From positions 144,456,798-144,520,797 of the forward strand of contig NC_081183.1 of NCBI RefSeq assembly GCF_029867415.1: a stretch of DNA of 64,000 nt. The letters run 5' to 3'. The translations under genes were made by a program, and so were the position numbers. The notes below the pieces were generated by a model, which was not told the origin of the DNA, searched no databases, and saw only the letters and a program-made list of their open reading frames with translations. Every line of letters starts with the position of its first letter. The stretch's first letter is position 1. Source of the DNA: Vicia villosa (Eukaryota; Streptophyta; Magnoliopsida; Fabales; Fabaceae). Positions 45,090-57,368 of the stretch are shown piece after piece.

Positions 45090-46589
45090 CTTAATTGCAA
45101 CTTTGGTCCCCCTATTTAGTCATTTTTTCTATTTTGATCCTCCTATTTTAAAAACCACTATTTTAGTCCTTTTTTTAAGTTTTCTAATGAATTTTAGTCC
45201 CCCTTCAGATCAGGAGGCATTTTTTAATGAGTTGGCACTATTTTTTTCTTATGTGTCATTTTGTCTTTCACAAAATTATTTCCATGTCATTTTTTGTTTA
45301 TTTAATATTAAATTATTTCATAAAGTTTAATAATAAATCAATTATTAAGTTATTTATTAAATATTTTTATAAATTTTTATTTTGAAATTATTTAATTTAA
45401 TACAAATTTTTTTATAAATTTTTATTTTGAAATTATTTAATTTAATACAAATTTTAAAAGAAATACTTTGGAACCTAGGCCCATCAACTCTCAATACTCT
45501 TCAGCCCATATATATTTAAATTTCAACGTTTTTTAAAGCTATATAAAAACTAAAATTATTTATAGAGAAAACAATGTGGGTCTTTAATAGTCTCTTTTGT
45601 TCCTTATGTTGTCCAAAATCCAAAAGCTCTTTGTTACCTCTGGCTTGCAATCTTTGCAAAGTGACCCAAGTTGATTAACAAGAATATCACATAAAGTTTC
45701 AGCATCCACCTTTGCTTCTTGCTCTTCAAATATTCTGCTTTAGGCCTACAAACTTTTGTTTAGTTTTTATTCTGTTTTCTTTAAAATCACCTCATGCTAC
45801 AGAGTATTCAAATTCAATCACGAAATGGAGAAGTCCAATTGAGTACCATCCTTGGCTTGGAACGAACTGTAAGTGGTAGAGGTTCTTGTAGAACACATTC
45901 AAAGACTAATGAATCAATAATGGTTGGTAAGAATGATGATAAAGATAGCTCAATATGCCGGTATCAGATAGTGGCCCCAACAGAAATAATGATTTACGTG
46001 TTGTTTCAATTTTGGGTATGGGAGGAGTCTCTAAAACAAACTCTGTAAAGCTGGCTGAGTATGATGGAAATTCCAGACAACATTTTTATATCAAAGCTTG
46101 ATGAAATGTATGAATGCATTGGAGACAATTGGCCCAGAGTTCTATCATGTCCACCGAATTCTTCCCTTCAACCATTTCCTTCCCTTGCGCATATTAAATT
46201 TCACAACACGCCAATTTTGCATTAAAGTTCCACATTGGTTTCTCTATAAATAATTTTAGTCTTTATATTGCTTTAAAAAACTTTGCAATCTAAATATATA
46301 TATTGGCTGAAGAGTGTTGAGAGAAATTGGGCCTAGGGTCCAAAGTATTTCTCTTAAAATTTGTATTAAATTAAATAATTTCAAAATAAAATTTTATAAA
46401 AAATATTTAATAAATAACTTAATAATTGATTTATTATTAAACTTAATAAAATAATTTAATATTAGATAAACAAAAAATGACATGGAAATAATTTTGTGAA
46501 AGACAAAATAGGACCAAAATAGTGGTTTTCAAAATAGGAGGATCAAAATCAAGAAAATGACTAAATAGGGGACCAAAGTTGCAATTAAG
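45090..46589. mobile_element. Long-inverted-repeat element carrying an NLR fragment
   Basis: CTTAATTGCAACTTTGGTCC at the left pairs with GGACCAAAGTTGCAATTAAG at the right. Inverted similarity continues for several hundred bases: the TTATTTAATTTAATACAAAT arm at 45300-45530 against 46290-46460, then GCCCATCAACTC against its inverse near 46310. Copy 2 of the host duplication lacks the element (continuous at 57955-57985), so the boundaries are supported. The loop of about 750 bp holds a degenerate NB-ARC fragment. No transposase is present, so this is a non-autonomous, gene-capturing (Pack-type) element. No clean target-site duplication was found. Confidence 0.72.
45794..46180 (+). pseudogene. 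Captured NB-ARC (CC-NBS-LRR type) fragment
   Basis: The frame from 45794 reads SIQIQSRNGEVQLSTILGLE and TNESIMVGKNDDKD, the usual lead-in to the nucleotide-binding domain of CC-NBS-LRR immune receptors. After a frame change near 45970 it reads NNDLRVVSILGMGGVSKT, a P-loop with Ser at the position of the conserved Gly (normal GMGGxGKTT), then a stop after HFYIKA. The P-loop Lys is present but the motif is damaged. Only about 110 residues of the domain are represented. It sits in the loop of an inverted-repeat element and cannot make a working receptor. Confidence 0.65.
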
Positions 46590-47082
46590 ATCCGAATTTT
46601 TTATATTCTAAAATGGTATACGGGGAAAAATCTATTATAGATCTAAATATTTTTATAAACGAAAATTTATTATTGATCCAGATATTTTTGTAAGCGATAC
46701 CTAAACATAAATAATATTTTTATATGGGAAAAAATTTATTATCGATCTTAATATTTTTCTATATGAAAAATGGTATTTATTATCAAAAAAAATTTAATTA
46801 AAAGATGGTATACGGAAAAAATTCTATTCTTGATCTAAATATTTTTATATATATGAAAATTTATAATTGGCCGAGTTCGAGTTCTTCACGAACTTTTTTT
46901 TAGCTCAACCTCCACTCGTTAAGAATTGGCCGAGTTTAACTTCGAGTTTGAGCTCCTCACGAACTTTTTTTCCAGCTCAAACTCGACCTGTTAAAAGTTC
47001 ATGAACATCTCAATTCAACTCATTAGGTTTATTTTGTTTGATTCAACTCAGTTATCTCCCAGACTTAAAAGTAATTTCTTAA

Positions 47083-47083
47083 A

Positions 47084-47138
<55 letters not shown>
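47083..47138. repeat. (TA)n microsatellite, duplication copy 1
   Basis: About 55 bases of TA. The matching site in copy 2 (58467-58488) has only about 22 bases, so the tracts changed length after duplication. Confidence 0.9.
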
Positions 47139-47139
<1 letters not shown>

Positions 47140-47476
47140 CATTTTCAATTAATATTTTTTTAAATAAAATAAAATTTATAAGATTGAAATTTATACGATG
47201 TTGATTCTATTTGTATAATTTTTTTAGAATATAAATTATCAATTAAAGCGTTAGATTAAAAAAAGATAGTGTTAAGATTCTGAACTATTTTCGAGTTAGT
47301 TTAGTTTATTTTCGAGTTAGTTTAGTTTATTGTCTGCCATAGGTGTTAGTGTAGTACCTTTAACCTCATTGGTGTTAGTGTACTACCTTTGGCTTTAACC
47401 TCATTATAAAATGATAGAAATTATAATCATATTGAAATTATCCTCATTCTCTTTCTCTCACAATCTTTCTCAGACA

Positions 47477-47746
47477 ATGGAACGTAGAGGTTATACTTTC
47501 TGGGCCGCTGATGAAGAGAATGCGCTTGCTGACGGTGTCCGCCGCTACCATATTCCCCCGTTTGCAAAAGAAGCACAATGGAACAAAATTTTAGGTGACC
47601 CAAACTTCGTTATCTTGGCTCATCGAACATGGCAATCATTGAGTAACAAATGGAGATGTATTCATCAGTTTTATGAGGATGCAGCTGGGGTGGAGGAGGA
47701 TGTAGCTGGGGTGGAAGATGCCGTTGAAGAAGATCCACAAGCGTAG
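47477..47746 (+). CDS. Small MYB/SANT-like protein
   Basis: An 89-residue protein from ATG at 47477 (MERRGYTFWAADEENALADG). An earlier in-frame ATG at 47411 is less likely because it adds a low-complexity leader. The pattern W-x3-DEE-x-AL-x2-GV-x9-FAKEAQWNKIL, then RTWQSLSNKWR, is that of one MYB-like repeat related to telomere-repeat-binding or trihelix-like domains, where the last helix contacts DNA. The C-terminus is acidic with a duplicated GVEEDVAGVED motif. A single repeat and short length suggest a small nuclear regulator or competitor. Copy 2 (58828) is broken by a stop, so only this copy is open. Whether it is expressed is unknown. Confidence 0.6.
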   Translation: MERRGYTFWAADEENALADGVRRYHIPPFAKEAQWNKILGDPNFVILAHRTWQSLSNKWRCIHQFYEDAAGVEEDVAGVEDAVEEDPQA

Positions 47747-48020
47747 TCGTTTCTTTAGAGATGCACAATGACAGGTCAAATACTTGTATAGTTTAGTGTT
47801 ATACGTCTTTGAAATTCCAATACTTATATAGTGTTTTGTTTTGTTCTTGATAAAAACTGTAGTCGTTTCTTTAGAGATGCACAATTACAGGTCAAATACT
47901 TGTATAGTTTAGTGTTATACGTCTTTGAAATTCCAATACTTGTATAGTATTTTGTTTTGTTCTTGATAAAAACTGTAATCGTTTCTTTAGAGATGCACAA
48001 TGACAGGTCAAATACTTGTA
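47744..48020. repeat. Minisatellite of about 117 bp, 2.4 units
   Basis: Units start GTCGTTTCTTTAGAGATGCA and contain TTGTATAGTTTAGTGTTATA and TGTTTTGTTCTTGATAAAAA. The third unit is cut at 48020 by the start of duplication copy 2, so the array marks the duplication junction. Confidence 0.85.
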
Positions 48021-48488
48021 TATGTCCGTTTGTCACTCCTCATCCCGTCCTGTTTTTTAGTGGACTTTTGCAGGAGGTTTAAATAGGGCAGACATGTCCG
48101 ATTGCCACTTCTAAACAGTGGTCGGGAAGAATATTTTCATCATCTTAATACAAGATTTTCTATAAATTTTATGGGTGTTAAAAGAGTGTTGTAACAATTG
48201 TAATTCTTTCTATATTATTCTTACGCTTAATTATATAATATGAGAGAAAATAAAATAGGGTATATATAGTTTGAGAGAAGTCATCAAAATATATGAAAGT
48301 TTACAATTGAGTTTTTTTTAATTAAGTTGTTATCGGTCTAAAATCTATAATACCTTATCTCTTCAAGTCTTATGTTTTCTCCACTAAACTTGTTTTATTT
48401 ATATTAGAGAGTTAAATAGTATGAAATTGGACAAAATAGATAGGGAGAGGAAAAAACGACTTTTTATCTATAATATAAGAAAATTAGT

Positions 48489-51094
48489 TGTAATACCCCG
48501 ACTCTCCGACACCGGTAATTGTCATTAATTGGTAAAATGATGATTTAAAGGATACATTAGTCTTGTTCCATTTGGATGAGTAGTAATATACATATACCAA
48601 GTGTGACCATAAGAAAGTAAGTGGATTAGTTAGAATCCAACTAAGTGGCATATTGGTAATTACCACTTAGTTGAAGGGCATTATGGATATTTAACTCTAT
48701 TGCATGGGCTTAAGACATTGTTTGGATTGTAGATCAGTTTTTGATAGTGGAAGAAGGAAGAGAGAAAGAAGAGAAGTTTATGTTCTCTCTCACAAACTCC
48801 ATTTTCGTAACAAGGGTACAACCTCCACTAAATCAGGTATAACTCTCAACTCGTAACTCCGATCGTAACGATTTTGGTCCCATTAGAAAGCTAACGAATT
48901 TCTCTTCGAGTTGCACCTATGGTTTGCATTCATAGCTTATGTCTTGAAGGAGAAAACTGAGCTTGAAGTTGTGTCTGTTATGCTGAAGGTGTGAATAGAG
49001 GGATGCGGGTTTGATGAGTTTGGGGTTGGAATTTTGGTCAAGTTAGGAGCTCAATTGCAGCATGTTCATCATCCAAAGCTCCATTGATGCAAGGTGAGTC
49101 CTTAGTTAGATACTTGGGGAAAATTTGTGGGAAATTGCATGTTGGGGTTTTGGGTGTGAGTGATAACTCTATGAATCCATAGTGATAAATGTGATTAATT
49201 GCTAATTGGTGATTTTATGTAATGCATGCTTGCTTTAATGCTTAGATTATGTTTTATGTATGTAATGTGTACATTAGATCACTATTGCATGTTGGAAATT
49301 CGTTTAGAATTGAATCATGATGATTGGAATTGATTATAGGGCAATTGGGACTGGTTTTGAGCTTTTAAAATGCAGAAAATTGATTCTGCTACAGGGTATT
49401 CGGTTACGGGTCTTTGGGTAACCGATTACTCTGTCAAAAATGCAATTTTGGACTGTTTTTAGTGCCAGTAATCGGTTACTGAGTTTGGGTAATCGGTTAC
49501 CCTGGGCGCAGGGGGAAAATCAGCAAACCTCGGAAATTCGTAACTTTCGGCTCGGGTATCGGAATTGCGCAAACTTTATATCGTTGGAAAGCTAGCGACG
49601 TGTACTCTCTAATAAAATTGGTCCCCAAATCAGAATGTTTGATTTAATAATATTGGAACCCCACTTAGTGCGCCTCGTTGGGCGAGATTTTACGTTACTA
49701 ATTCCCCCGAGAGCAGTTTCGTTCCGAATAGAGAACCGAACGCCTCCTTAGTCGGGTGAGACTTGTTTAAATTGTATTTGAACATGTTAATGTTGTTTAT
49801 GATCATGGATGTGTTGATTCTCAATATGCGGATCATTAATTAATGCATTATATTGATATGCTTTATGATGATCATATTATGTTTATCCGTCCGTTCGATT
49901 GACGTTCTGAGATGGTTGCTTGTTTGTGGCATGATGCTTTGTGTGATAATGATCATTAATGCCCGTTGTTTCGGTTAAACATTCGGGATTGATTGTATTG
50001 TGTGATTGACACTTGTTATGCGTGTGGTATGCTAGAATCGAAGTGGGCCACTACTAGGTGGTAAGGCACCATTGTATATGGACTAGTTTCCAATTACCAT
50101 TGTGATGTGCTCGTGAGAGTCTATGAGGCATGTCTCACTTGCAGTTAACACATTGGCGTTCTTGGTATGTTTAACACACCTGAGCTACCGTTGCAGTGTG
50201 CTCGTGAGTTTCCGTACGGGGTTTTACTCACTTGCCGTTAACACACTTGCGTGCTCGGTATGATGGCGTTATGCGGCTAAGTAAGCCTACGCATAACAGG
50301 TAAACCATCTCTAGTGATGCCATGTAGGCTACATCATTAGGTTCCTACCCGGATGGGCTCATGCGTCGAGACGGCGTGTTGCACTTGCCGTTAACACCAC
50401 GTGCGTACAAATGGTTAATGGGACGGTGTCGCCTCTTAGGCAAGGTCATCTCGCAGCCAAGTAGGCTTGTGCGAACCCATTTAATCACTCTTGCAGGGTG
50501 CTTGTGCAAGTCTCTTGATAAATAGGCATGGGTGAACCCACCGAGGGTGTGTGTGCAGCCTTGGTAGTTTGGTTGTTACCACTTCTGGATTCCCCGTACA
50601 TGGGTATGGGTCTGCATACGTGTTTGTTGTACTATTTGTGTACTGTGATGCGATGACTCCTATGGTGGACGATTCATGTGTTTGCTCCGTACTTGTACCG
50701 GATGTGAGGATAAACCCCATATCAATGGTGGATTCGGTTTTATTCATGCATGTACCCTATAGAACCGAGTGGACCCATAGGATAGGAGGACTCACTGAGA
50801 TTTAGTAATCTCACCCCAATCAACTTATATTTTTTTCAGGTGCAGTTTGGTAGTGGTTGGTCAGTAGCAGGTTCGGACTAAAGACTTGGAAGTGGTGTTG
50901 GCTCAAAAACCTCGTCTGATCTCATCTTTCCGCTGTGCAAGATCCATTGAAGACACGTGTTTTGTAATTATTATTATTAATTCATGTTGTATTTTAAATG
51001 GATCATCTTGTATCCTTGGCTTTTGTATGTACTCAATATCAATTATTAACGTTTCATGCATAATATACTAGTCAATTATGTATGGGGTGTTATA
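48489..51094 (+). repeat. Element D 5' LTR
   Basis: A 2606-bp LTR. Near 49396-49500 are spaced palindromes of the form GTAAYCGRTTAC. Near 50100-50420 are repeated TCACTTGC.GTTAACAC segments. The 84-residue frame at 50551 recurs in the other LTR only because LTRs are copies. Confidence 0.9.
49396..49500. promoter_or_regulatory. Palindrome cluster in element D LTR
   Basis: GTAACCGATTAC at 49418, GTAATCGGTTAC at 49468 and 49489, and a partial copy (TTCGGTTAC) near 49399. The spacing is about 22, 50 and 21 bases. The same set occurs at 55665-55772 in the other LTR and at 59715-59820 in element E. Confidence 0.6.
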
Positions 51095-54000
51095 GTTGGT
51101 ATCAGAGCAGGTCGATTCTCGGCCGAGCCATGAGACATCACTAGCAATTCTTTTCCTCCTCTCAAGTGTGCGTTGCCAGCCTGATTTTATTGATATCTCA
51201 TTCAGTTGTTGAACTTGATCAACTCATCGACCGAGTGTGAGACAGTAGAATTACGGCAGAGCCGCCACGAGGACTTGTAAACCTGTAAGTGTCGTGAACC
51301 CAAGTAGAAAGGATCGGTTGGGTGGCGAATTGTATATGGAAGTTGGATTTATTGGACGAAGTAAGTAGAAGGGATATTGGAGTCGTCAAGCTTAAGGAGA
51401 GCGTTTGACGCGAAATAGTGATACCCGAACTGTCAAGATGTGGATGGAGACAACTAGAACCCCCAGGATTTTTGACTGAACGAAGTGAAGCTTTCTCTAA
51501 GTCTTGGTAATAGCAAGGAAAATCCAAATGGGATTGAATAGGAGCCTTGTAAGTGAGATTCTCCGAAGGTGTTGAGCTGGGATTTATTAGGATTCAGTAC
51601 TGATGATGTTGCCGGTGTTAAGTGCGACTGATGAGCTGATAGGATAGAATGACCTTTGGAAATGCGGATAGAAGAGTTAGACCTTTATGATTGCGCTGGT
51701 ACGGATAGTAATTGGATGGATGAAGTATTAGATCCTGATCCAACTTGAAGTACCCTAAGCGAGAGTAGTTACCTAGTAGATGTTGGTGGAATGTATGAGT
51801 GTGGTAACTTAAGATTGGTGAAGCTTGAATACCTTGTCGGTGGAAGAGGGCATGCATTTCCGTTCTTATCATTTTGTATTTAAGTTCTAGAACTACGCTA
51901 GATGGAATATGAAATGATGTAGAAGCGTGAAATGCAGTGACCTAAGTTCTTGTTAGCTGTTGTTTGTCTGACCCCGAGTGAAGCCATAGAACTACGCTTG
52001 GCGTTGGGCGTTCAGGCGAGTAAGAACTAAGATCTATCTGGAACGTCAGTAGGACGATCGTAGTGGATTAGAATGTTAGGAACCATAGTATTCCTATCTG
52101 GACTGAATTATCCTTGGAATCTCATGCATGCGTGGGACGAGTGGGTACGCGCACTGCATGGTAATCCAAAGTTGAACTTCAAATCTTCGTGCTTGGCGTT
52201 TTGGCTTTCCGAGTAAGTAACCTTGATGTGTAGCACTCTCAGGTTTTAGCATCTTGAGGAGTGTGATTCGAAGGACTTGAGGAATGATGAACCTGTTGGA
52301 GGCCTGTTCAGACACTTGTCGATTGCAACTATAGGATACGTGTGGGGATCATTATACGCCACTGAAGTAGGTTACCTGAATACATGGCCTCGGAGTTAGA
52401 CAACTATGTTGGTACTACCAGAAAGGTATAATGCTACAGTATCGCTATCGTGCACAGAGATGCGTGAGTCAACTTTTTCTGACATGTGTGGGACAAAGGT
52501 GATCTGAAGCTCAAGGTAGAATTCTGACGTGATACTCATGAGACGCAGATCCAGACTCTTATAAGGTATGTGGGATAAGGATCCATACGTCGCGCTCGAT
52601 AGTAGAGGAATAAATAGACATGCGATGGTGTGATGGATCAAGATCTGATACTATGCTTATAGAGACTCTGAATGATCGTGCTCGCGCGAGTTAGAGTCAG
52701 ATTATACCTTGCAGACGTTCTCGTTTCATTAAGTGTTAAGTTGGCAATTTTGCATGAGTGTCTAGAGTGGGACTCATGTGGGGTCATGATATCCTGGTCA
52801 GCATGCTGAGTGGCTATCATGTATCATTGGCGACCGGTGATGGAATATGCGAATTGTGTCTCGGACTAGTTCGATGTGTGATGTGTCTGGTAAGGTATTG
52901 CTAGATACTCTGAGTGGAGAAGTGTTAATCTTGGTAAAGCATGGACATTTTGGTTTGAGAACTGCTAAGGAGTTTATAAGAGAGATGTTCGAAGTGCAAA
53001 GTGCAAGGTGCAATTTCTTGCATTGTGGCTACACTCAGACCGTTGGAAGCACTGGAATGAAGGATGCAGTTGCCGAGGAAGTCAGTTTAATGTCAGATTC
53101 AGAGATAGAGCAGACATTAGATGACTGTGTGGATATAGTGTGGCTATGGGAGGATTGTTATATCAGTAAGTCACACGAGTTATCAGAGGTGATACTACGC
53201 TAAGAGAATGAAGGTGTATGGTTGGGTAGAAGTTGTGTAAAACTGCTAGAGTTATCATGAGCTGCAGTACATCGTGAAGGGTTCGATATACCGGTTGAGC
53301 AACAAGATTGGTTGGACTGAAAAACATAGCAGTTGTACGCTGTGGAAATTAGTGACAAGGGCGAACCTCTAAGTCAGTGAGTATTTGGGTTTCAATGTCC
53401 TGAGATCGAAACGTATACCTAAGTTGTGGTAGATGAACTATATGGAATGGCAGAGTAAGTAGAAGTTTGATTCTGGAGAGTATGCAACTTTGAAGAGTAG
53501 TAGTCGATGATGGATGTATATGGAGTCCTGGCCCGTGTTGTATTTGGACAACTGTAGATAAGGAATTATTGTGTATTAATGGAAACTAAGTGAATTATGG
53601 ATATAACATGACTCAGAGGATTTCAAGGTGTGGGACTTGTTGGAATCAGAGTAGTGCAACGGATCAAGGAAGAATCAGATAACTTTGAGGTAGGAACGAA
53701 CGAACTATTTGTAGGATTTTTATGTTGGGATGAAAGTATCTTCCTAAGGGAAATTGTCGAAGCAGTGTTTTGTTCATTCCAGTCTCTCGAGGATCCACCA
53801 TAAACTCGAGAGGTGTTGTCAATGGACCAGCTTGGGAACACATTTTGTGGATGGCATGCGGTCCGATGTTCGTAGGTCATCAGTTTAGCTTGCAAGTCAC
53901 AAGGGTTGGACTGAGTATCAAACCGTCGAAATGCTGAAGGTAAGTGAAGGATTTCAACTGGCACAAGTTCTTCGTGGTTATGTCTTGTGCACTGTGAGCG

Positions 54001-54746
54001 TGCATGAAGAGCTGGACAATGGTCGCAGGTTAATCGATGAAGTCCACCTTTGTGGGCAAAACCTTATGCGAAGTTGTTGGGCATCAATGCTATGGTTGTG
54101 GAAGGCTACACCATCGTGGATTGCGGTAATGATTGATACATCTAGGACTGAGGTGAGAATCGAGTAAAGAGGAATAGTTGTATAAGTAGAGGCAAGCTTG
54201 GGACAACCATCCTAACACTTTGGGAACCGGAAGTTAAGACCAAGGAATTTGGCTAACACCTAATGACATTGTATGGACTTGAGTGGAGAATAATTTGAAG
54301 TGTTGTCGCAGAAGTGACGTTGTGGCAGTAAATTCTCGAACGGGAAGTAATTCAAGGAGCTAAGTGAATCAGTAAGTGTGTTGGACAAGGGTGAACATAG
54401 CAGAGTTTGAACAACAGATATCCAACAGGAGTGGATTGCTAGGGTTCTGAAATTCGGGAGATTCAGTGCAGAGCAGTGAAGGCCTAGGACCCTGGAAGGA
54501 TCTTTTCCCAGGTGTGTCAAGAAGAGGTATCTGGATATACGTGTTGCTTGAGAGTCAAGATTCTAACCATGCATAGTGGGACGCAGGTGTTTTGGCAGAT
54601 TATGTTTCTTCGTATGGAATGACCCTCAGACAGAGTAGTGAGGTTATCTGAAGAGAAATGTAAGGAACATTTCATCCCCTGGTTGATATAGATTTGGACA
54701 CGTTGTTTCCGTGGTGACCGGAAAGAATTCGAGGACGAATTCAATT
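51095..54746 (+). other. Element D internal region, no recognised genes
   Basis: PBS TGGTATCAGAGC lies at 51097-51108, followed by 3.6 kb without a long frame; the largest is 118 codons at 52847-53203, with no known domain. GC content is higher than in the surroundings. It aligns, inverted, with element E's internal region: for example 52690-52770 with 62090-62170, and the CTCGAGGATCCACCATAAAC segment near 53790 with its inverse near 61070. Conservation between two members in a region that codes for nothing visible suggests structural or packaging roles, or simply shared descent. Confidence 0.6.
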
Positions 54747-54760
54747 TAAGGGGGGGAGAA
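54747..54760 (+). promoter_or_regulatory. Element D polypurine tract
   Basis: AAGGGGGGGAGAA directly precedes the 3' LTR. Confidence 0.75.
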
Positions 54761-57368
54761 TGTAATACCCCGACTCTCCGACACCGGTAATTGTCATTAA
54801 TTGGTAAAATGATAATTAAAGGATACATTAGTCTTGTTCCATTTGGATGAGTAGTAATATACATATACCAAGTGTGACCATAAGAAAGTAAGTGGATTAG
54901 TTAGAATCCAACTAAGTGGCATATTGGTAATTACCACTTAGTTGAAGGGCATTATGGACATTTAACTCTATTGCATGGGCTTAAGACATTGTTTGGATTG
55001 TAGATCAGTTTTTGATAGTGGAAGAAGGAAGAGAGAAAGAAGAGAAGTTTATGTTCTCTCTCACAAACTCCATTTTCGTAACAAGGGTACAGCCTCCACT
55101 AAATCAGGTATAACTCTCAACTCGTAACTCCGATCGTAACGATTCTGGTCCCATTAGAAAGCTAACGAATTTCTCTTTGATTTGCACCTATGGTTTGCAT
55201 TCATAGCTTATGTCTTGAAGGAGAAAACTGAGCTTGAAGTTGTGTCAGTTATGCTGAAGGTGTGAATAGAGGGATGCGGGTTTGATGAGTTTGGGGTTGG
55301 AATTTTGGTCAAGTTAGGAGCTCAATTGCAGCATGTTCATCATCCAAAGCTCCATTGATGCAAGGTGAGTCCTTAGTTAGAGACTTGGGGAAAATTTGTG
55401 GGAAATTGCATGTTGGGGTTTTGGGTGTGAGTGATAACTCTATGAATCCATAGTGATAAATGTGATTAATTGCTAATTGGTGATTTTATGTAATGCATGC
55501 TTGCTTTAATGCTTAGATTGTGTTTTATGTATGTAATGTGTACATTAGATCACTATTGCATGTTGGAAATTCGTTTAGAATTGAATCATGATGATTGGAA
55601 TTGATTATAGGGTAATTGGGACTGGTTTTGAGCTTTTAAAATGCAGAAAATTGATTCTGCTACAGGGTATTCGGCTACGGGTCTTTGGGTAACCGATTAC
55701 TCTGTTAAAAATGAAATTTTGGACTGTTTTTAGTGCCAGTAATCGGTTACTGAGTTTGGGTAATCGGTTACCCTGGGCGCAGGGGAAAAATCAGCAAACC
55801 TCGGAAATTCGTAACTTTCGGCTCGGGTATCGGAATTGCGCAAACTTTATATCGTTGGAAAGCTTGCGACGTGTACTCTCTAATAAAATTGGTCCCCAAA
55901 TAAGAATGTTTGATTTAATAATATTGGAACCCCACTTAGTGCGCCTCGTTGGGCGAGATTTTACGTTACTAATTCCCCCGAGAGCAGTTTCGTTCCGAAT
56001 AGAGAACCGAACGCCTCCTTAGTCGGGTGAGACTTGTTTAAATTGTATTTGAACATGTTAATGTTGTTTATGATCATGGATGTGTTGATTCTCAATATGC
56101 GGATCATTAATTAATGCATTATATTGATATGCTTTATGATGATCATATTATATTTATCCGTCCGTTCGATTGACGTTCTGAGATGGTTGCTTGTTTGTAG
56201 CATGATGCTTTGTGTGATAATGATCATTAATGCCCGTTGTTTCGGTTAAACATTCGGGATTGATTGTATTGTGTGATTGACGCTTGTTATGCGTGTGGTA
56301 TGCTAGAATCGAAGTGGGCCACTACTAGGTGGTAAGGCACCATTGTATATGGACTAGTTTCCGATTACCATTGTGATGTGCTCGTGAGAGTCTATGAGGC
56401 GTGTCTCACTTGCAGTTAACACATTGGCGTTCTTGGTATGTTTAACACACCTGAGCTACCGTTGCAGTGTGCTCGTGAGTTTCTGTACGGGGTTTTACTC
56501 ACTTGCCGTTAACACACTTGCGTGCTCGGTATGATGGCGTTATGCGGCTAAGTAAGCCTACGCATAACAGGTAAACCATCTCTAGTGATGCCATGTAGGC
56601 TACATCATTAGGTTCCTACCCGGATGGGCTCATGCGTCGAGACGGCGTGTTGCACTTGCCGTTAACACCACGTGCGTACAGATGGTTAATGGGACGGTGT
56701 CGCCTCTTAGGCAAGGTCATCTCGCAGCCAAGTAGGCTTGTGCGAACCCATTTAATCACTCTTGCAGGGTGCTTGTGCAAGTCTCTTGACAAATAGGCAT
56801 GGGTGAACCCACCGAGGGTGTGTGTGCAGCCTTGGTAGTTTGGTTGTTACCACTTCTGCATTCCCCGTACATGGGTATGGGTCTGCATACGTGTTTGTTG
56901 TACTATTTGTGTACTGTGATGCGATGACTCATATGGTGGACGATTCATGTGTTTGCTCCGTACTTGTACCGGATGTGAGGATAAACCCCGGATCAATGGT
57001 GGATTCGGTTTTATTGATGCATGTACCCTATAGAACCGAGTGGACCCATAGGATAGGAGGACTCACTGAGATTTAGTAACCTCACCCCAATCAACTTATA
57101 TTTTTTTCAGGTGCAGTTTGGTAGTGGTTGGTCAGTAGCAGGTTCGGACTAAAGACTTGGAAGTGGTGTTGGCTCGAAAACCTCGTCTGATCTCATCTTT
57201 CCGTTGTGCAAGATCCATTGAAGACACGTGTTTTGTAATTATTATTATTATTATTTCATGTTGTATTTTAAATGGATCATCTTGTATCCTTGGCTTTTGT
57301 ATGTACTCAATATCAATTATTAACGTTTCATGCATAATATACTAGTCAATTATGTATGGGGTGTTATA
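54761..57368 (+). repeat. Element D 3' LTR
   Basis: A 2608-bp direct copy of 48489-51094 with about 1.3 percent difference by eye, including a longer ATT run near 57240. Confidence 0.9.

Larger units (their letters stand above)
44029..48020 (+). repeat. Segmental tandem duplication, copy 1
   Basis: A block of about 4.0 kb starting TGTCCGTTTGTCACTCCTC. It is repeated in direct orientation from 48021. The first 460 bases differ from copy 2 at about nine sites. It carries degenerate AT-rich repeats with GTATACGG segments, an inverted-repeat element with an NLR fragment (absent from copy 2), a (TA)n tract and an open MYB-like gene. Confidence 0.85.
48489..57368 (+). mobile_element. Element D: LARD-like retrotransposon with 2.6-kb LTRs
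   Basis: Bounded by TGTAATACCCC and GGGGTGTTATA, with the duplication TTAGT at 48484-48488 and 57369-57373. LTRs: 48489-51094 and 54761-57368, differing at roughly 35 positions by eye (about 1.3 percent). PBS TGGTATCAGAGC is at 51097 and a G-rich polypurine tract at 54747. The 3.67-kb internal region holds no gag, protease, reverse transcriptase, RNase H or integrase that I can recognise in any frame. The termini and PBS resemble Tekay-type gypsy elements, so the parent is probably Ty3-gypsy and movement would depend on proteins from elsewhere. Element E is a second member. Confidence 0.88.

Noticed and set aside
50551..50805. 84-codon frame kept at 56822-57076
   Set aside because: Same reason: it is inside both LTRs of element D. 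It ends in ordinary LTR sequence and has no domain.
52847..53203. 118-codon frame as a gene of element D
   Set aside because: No known domain, and the aligned region of element E does not keep the frame open.
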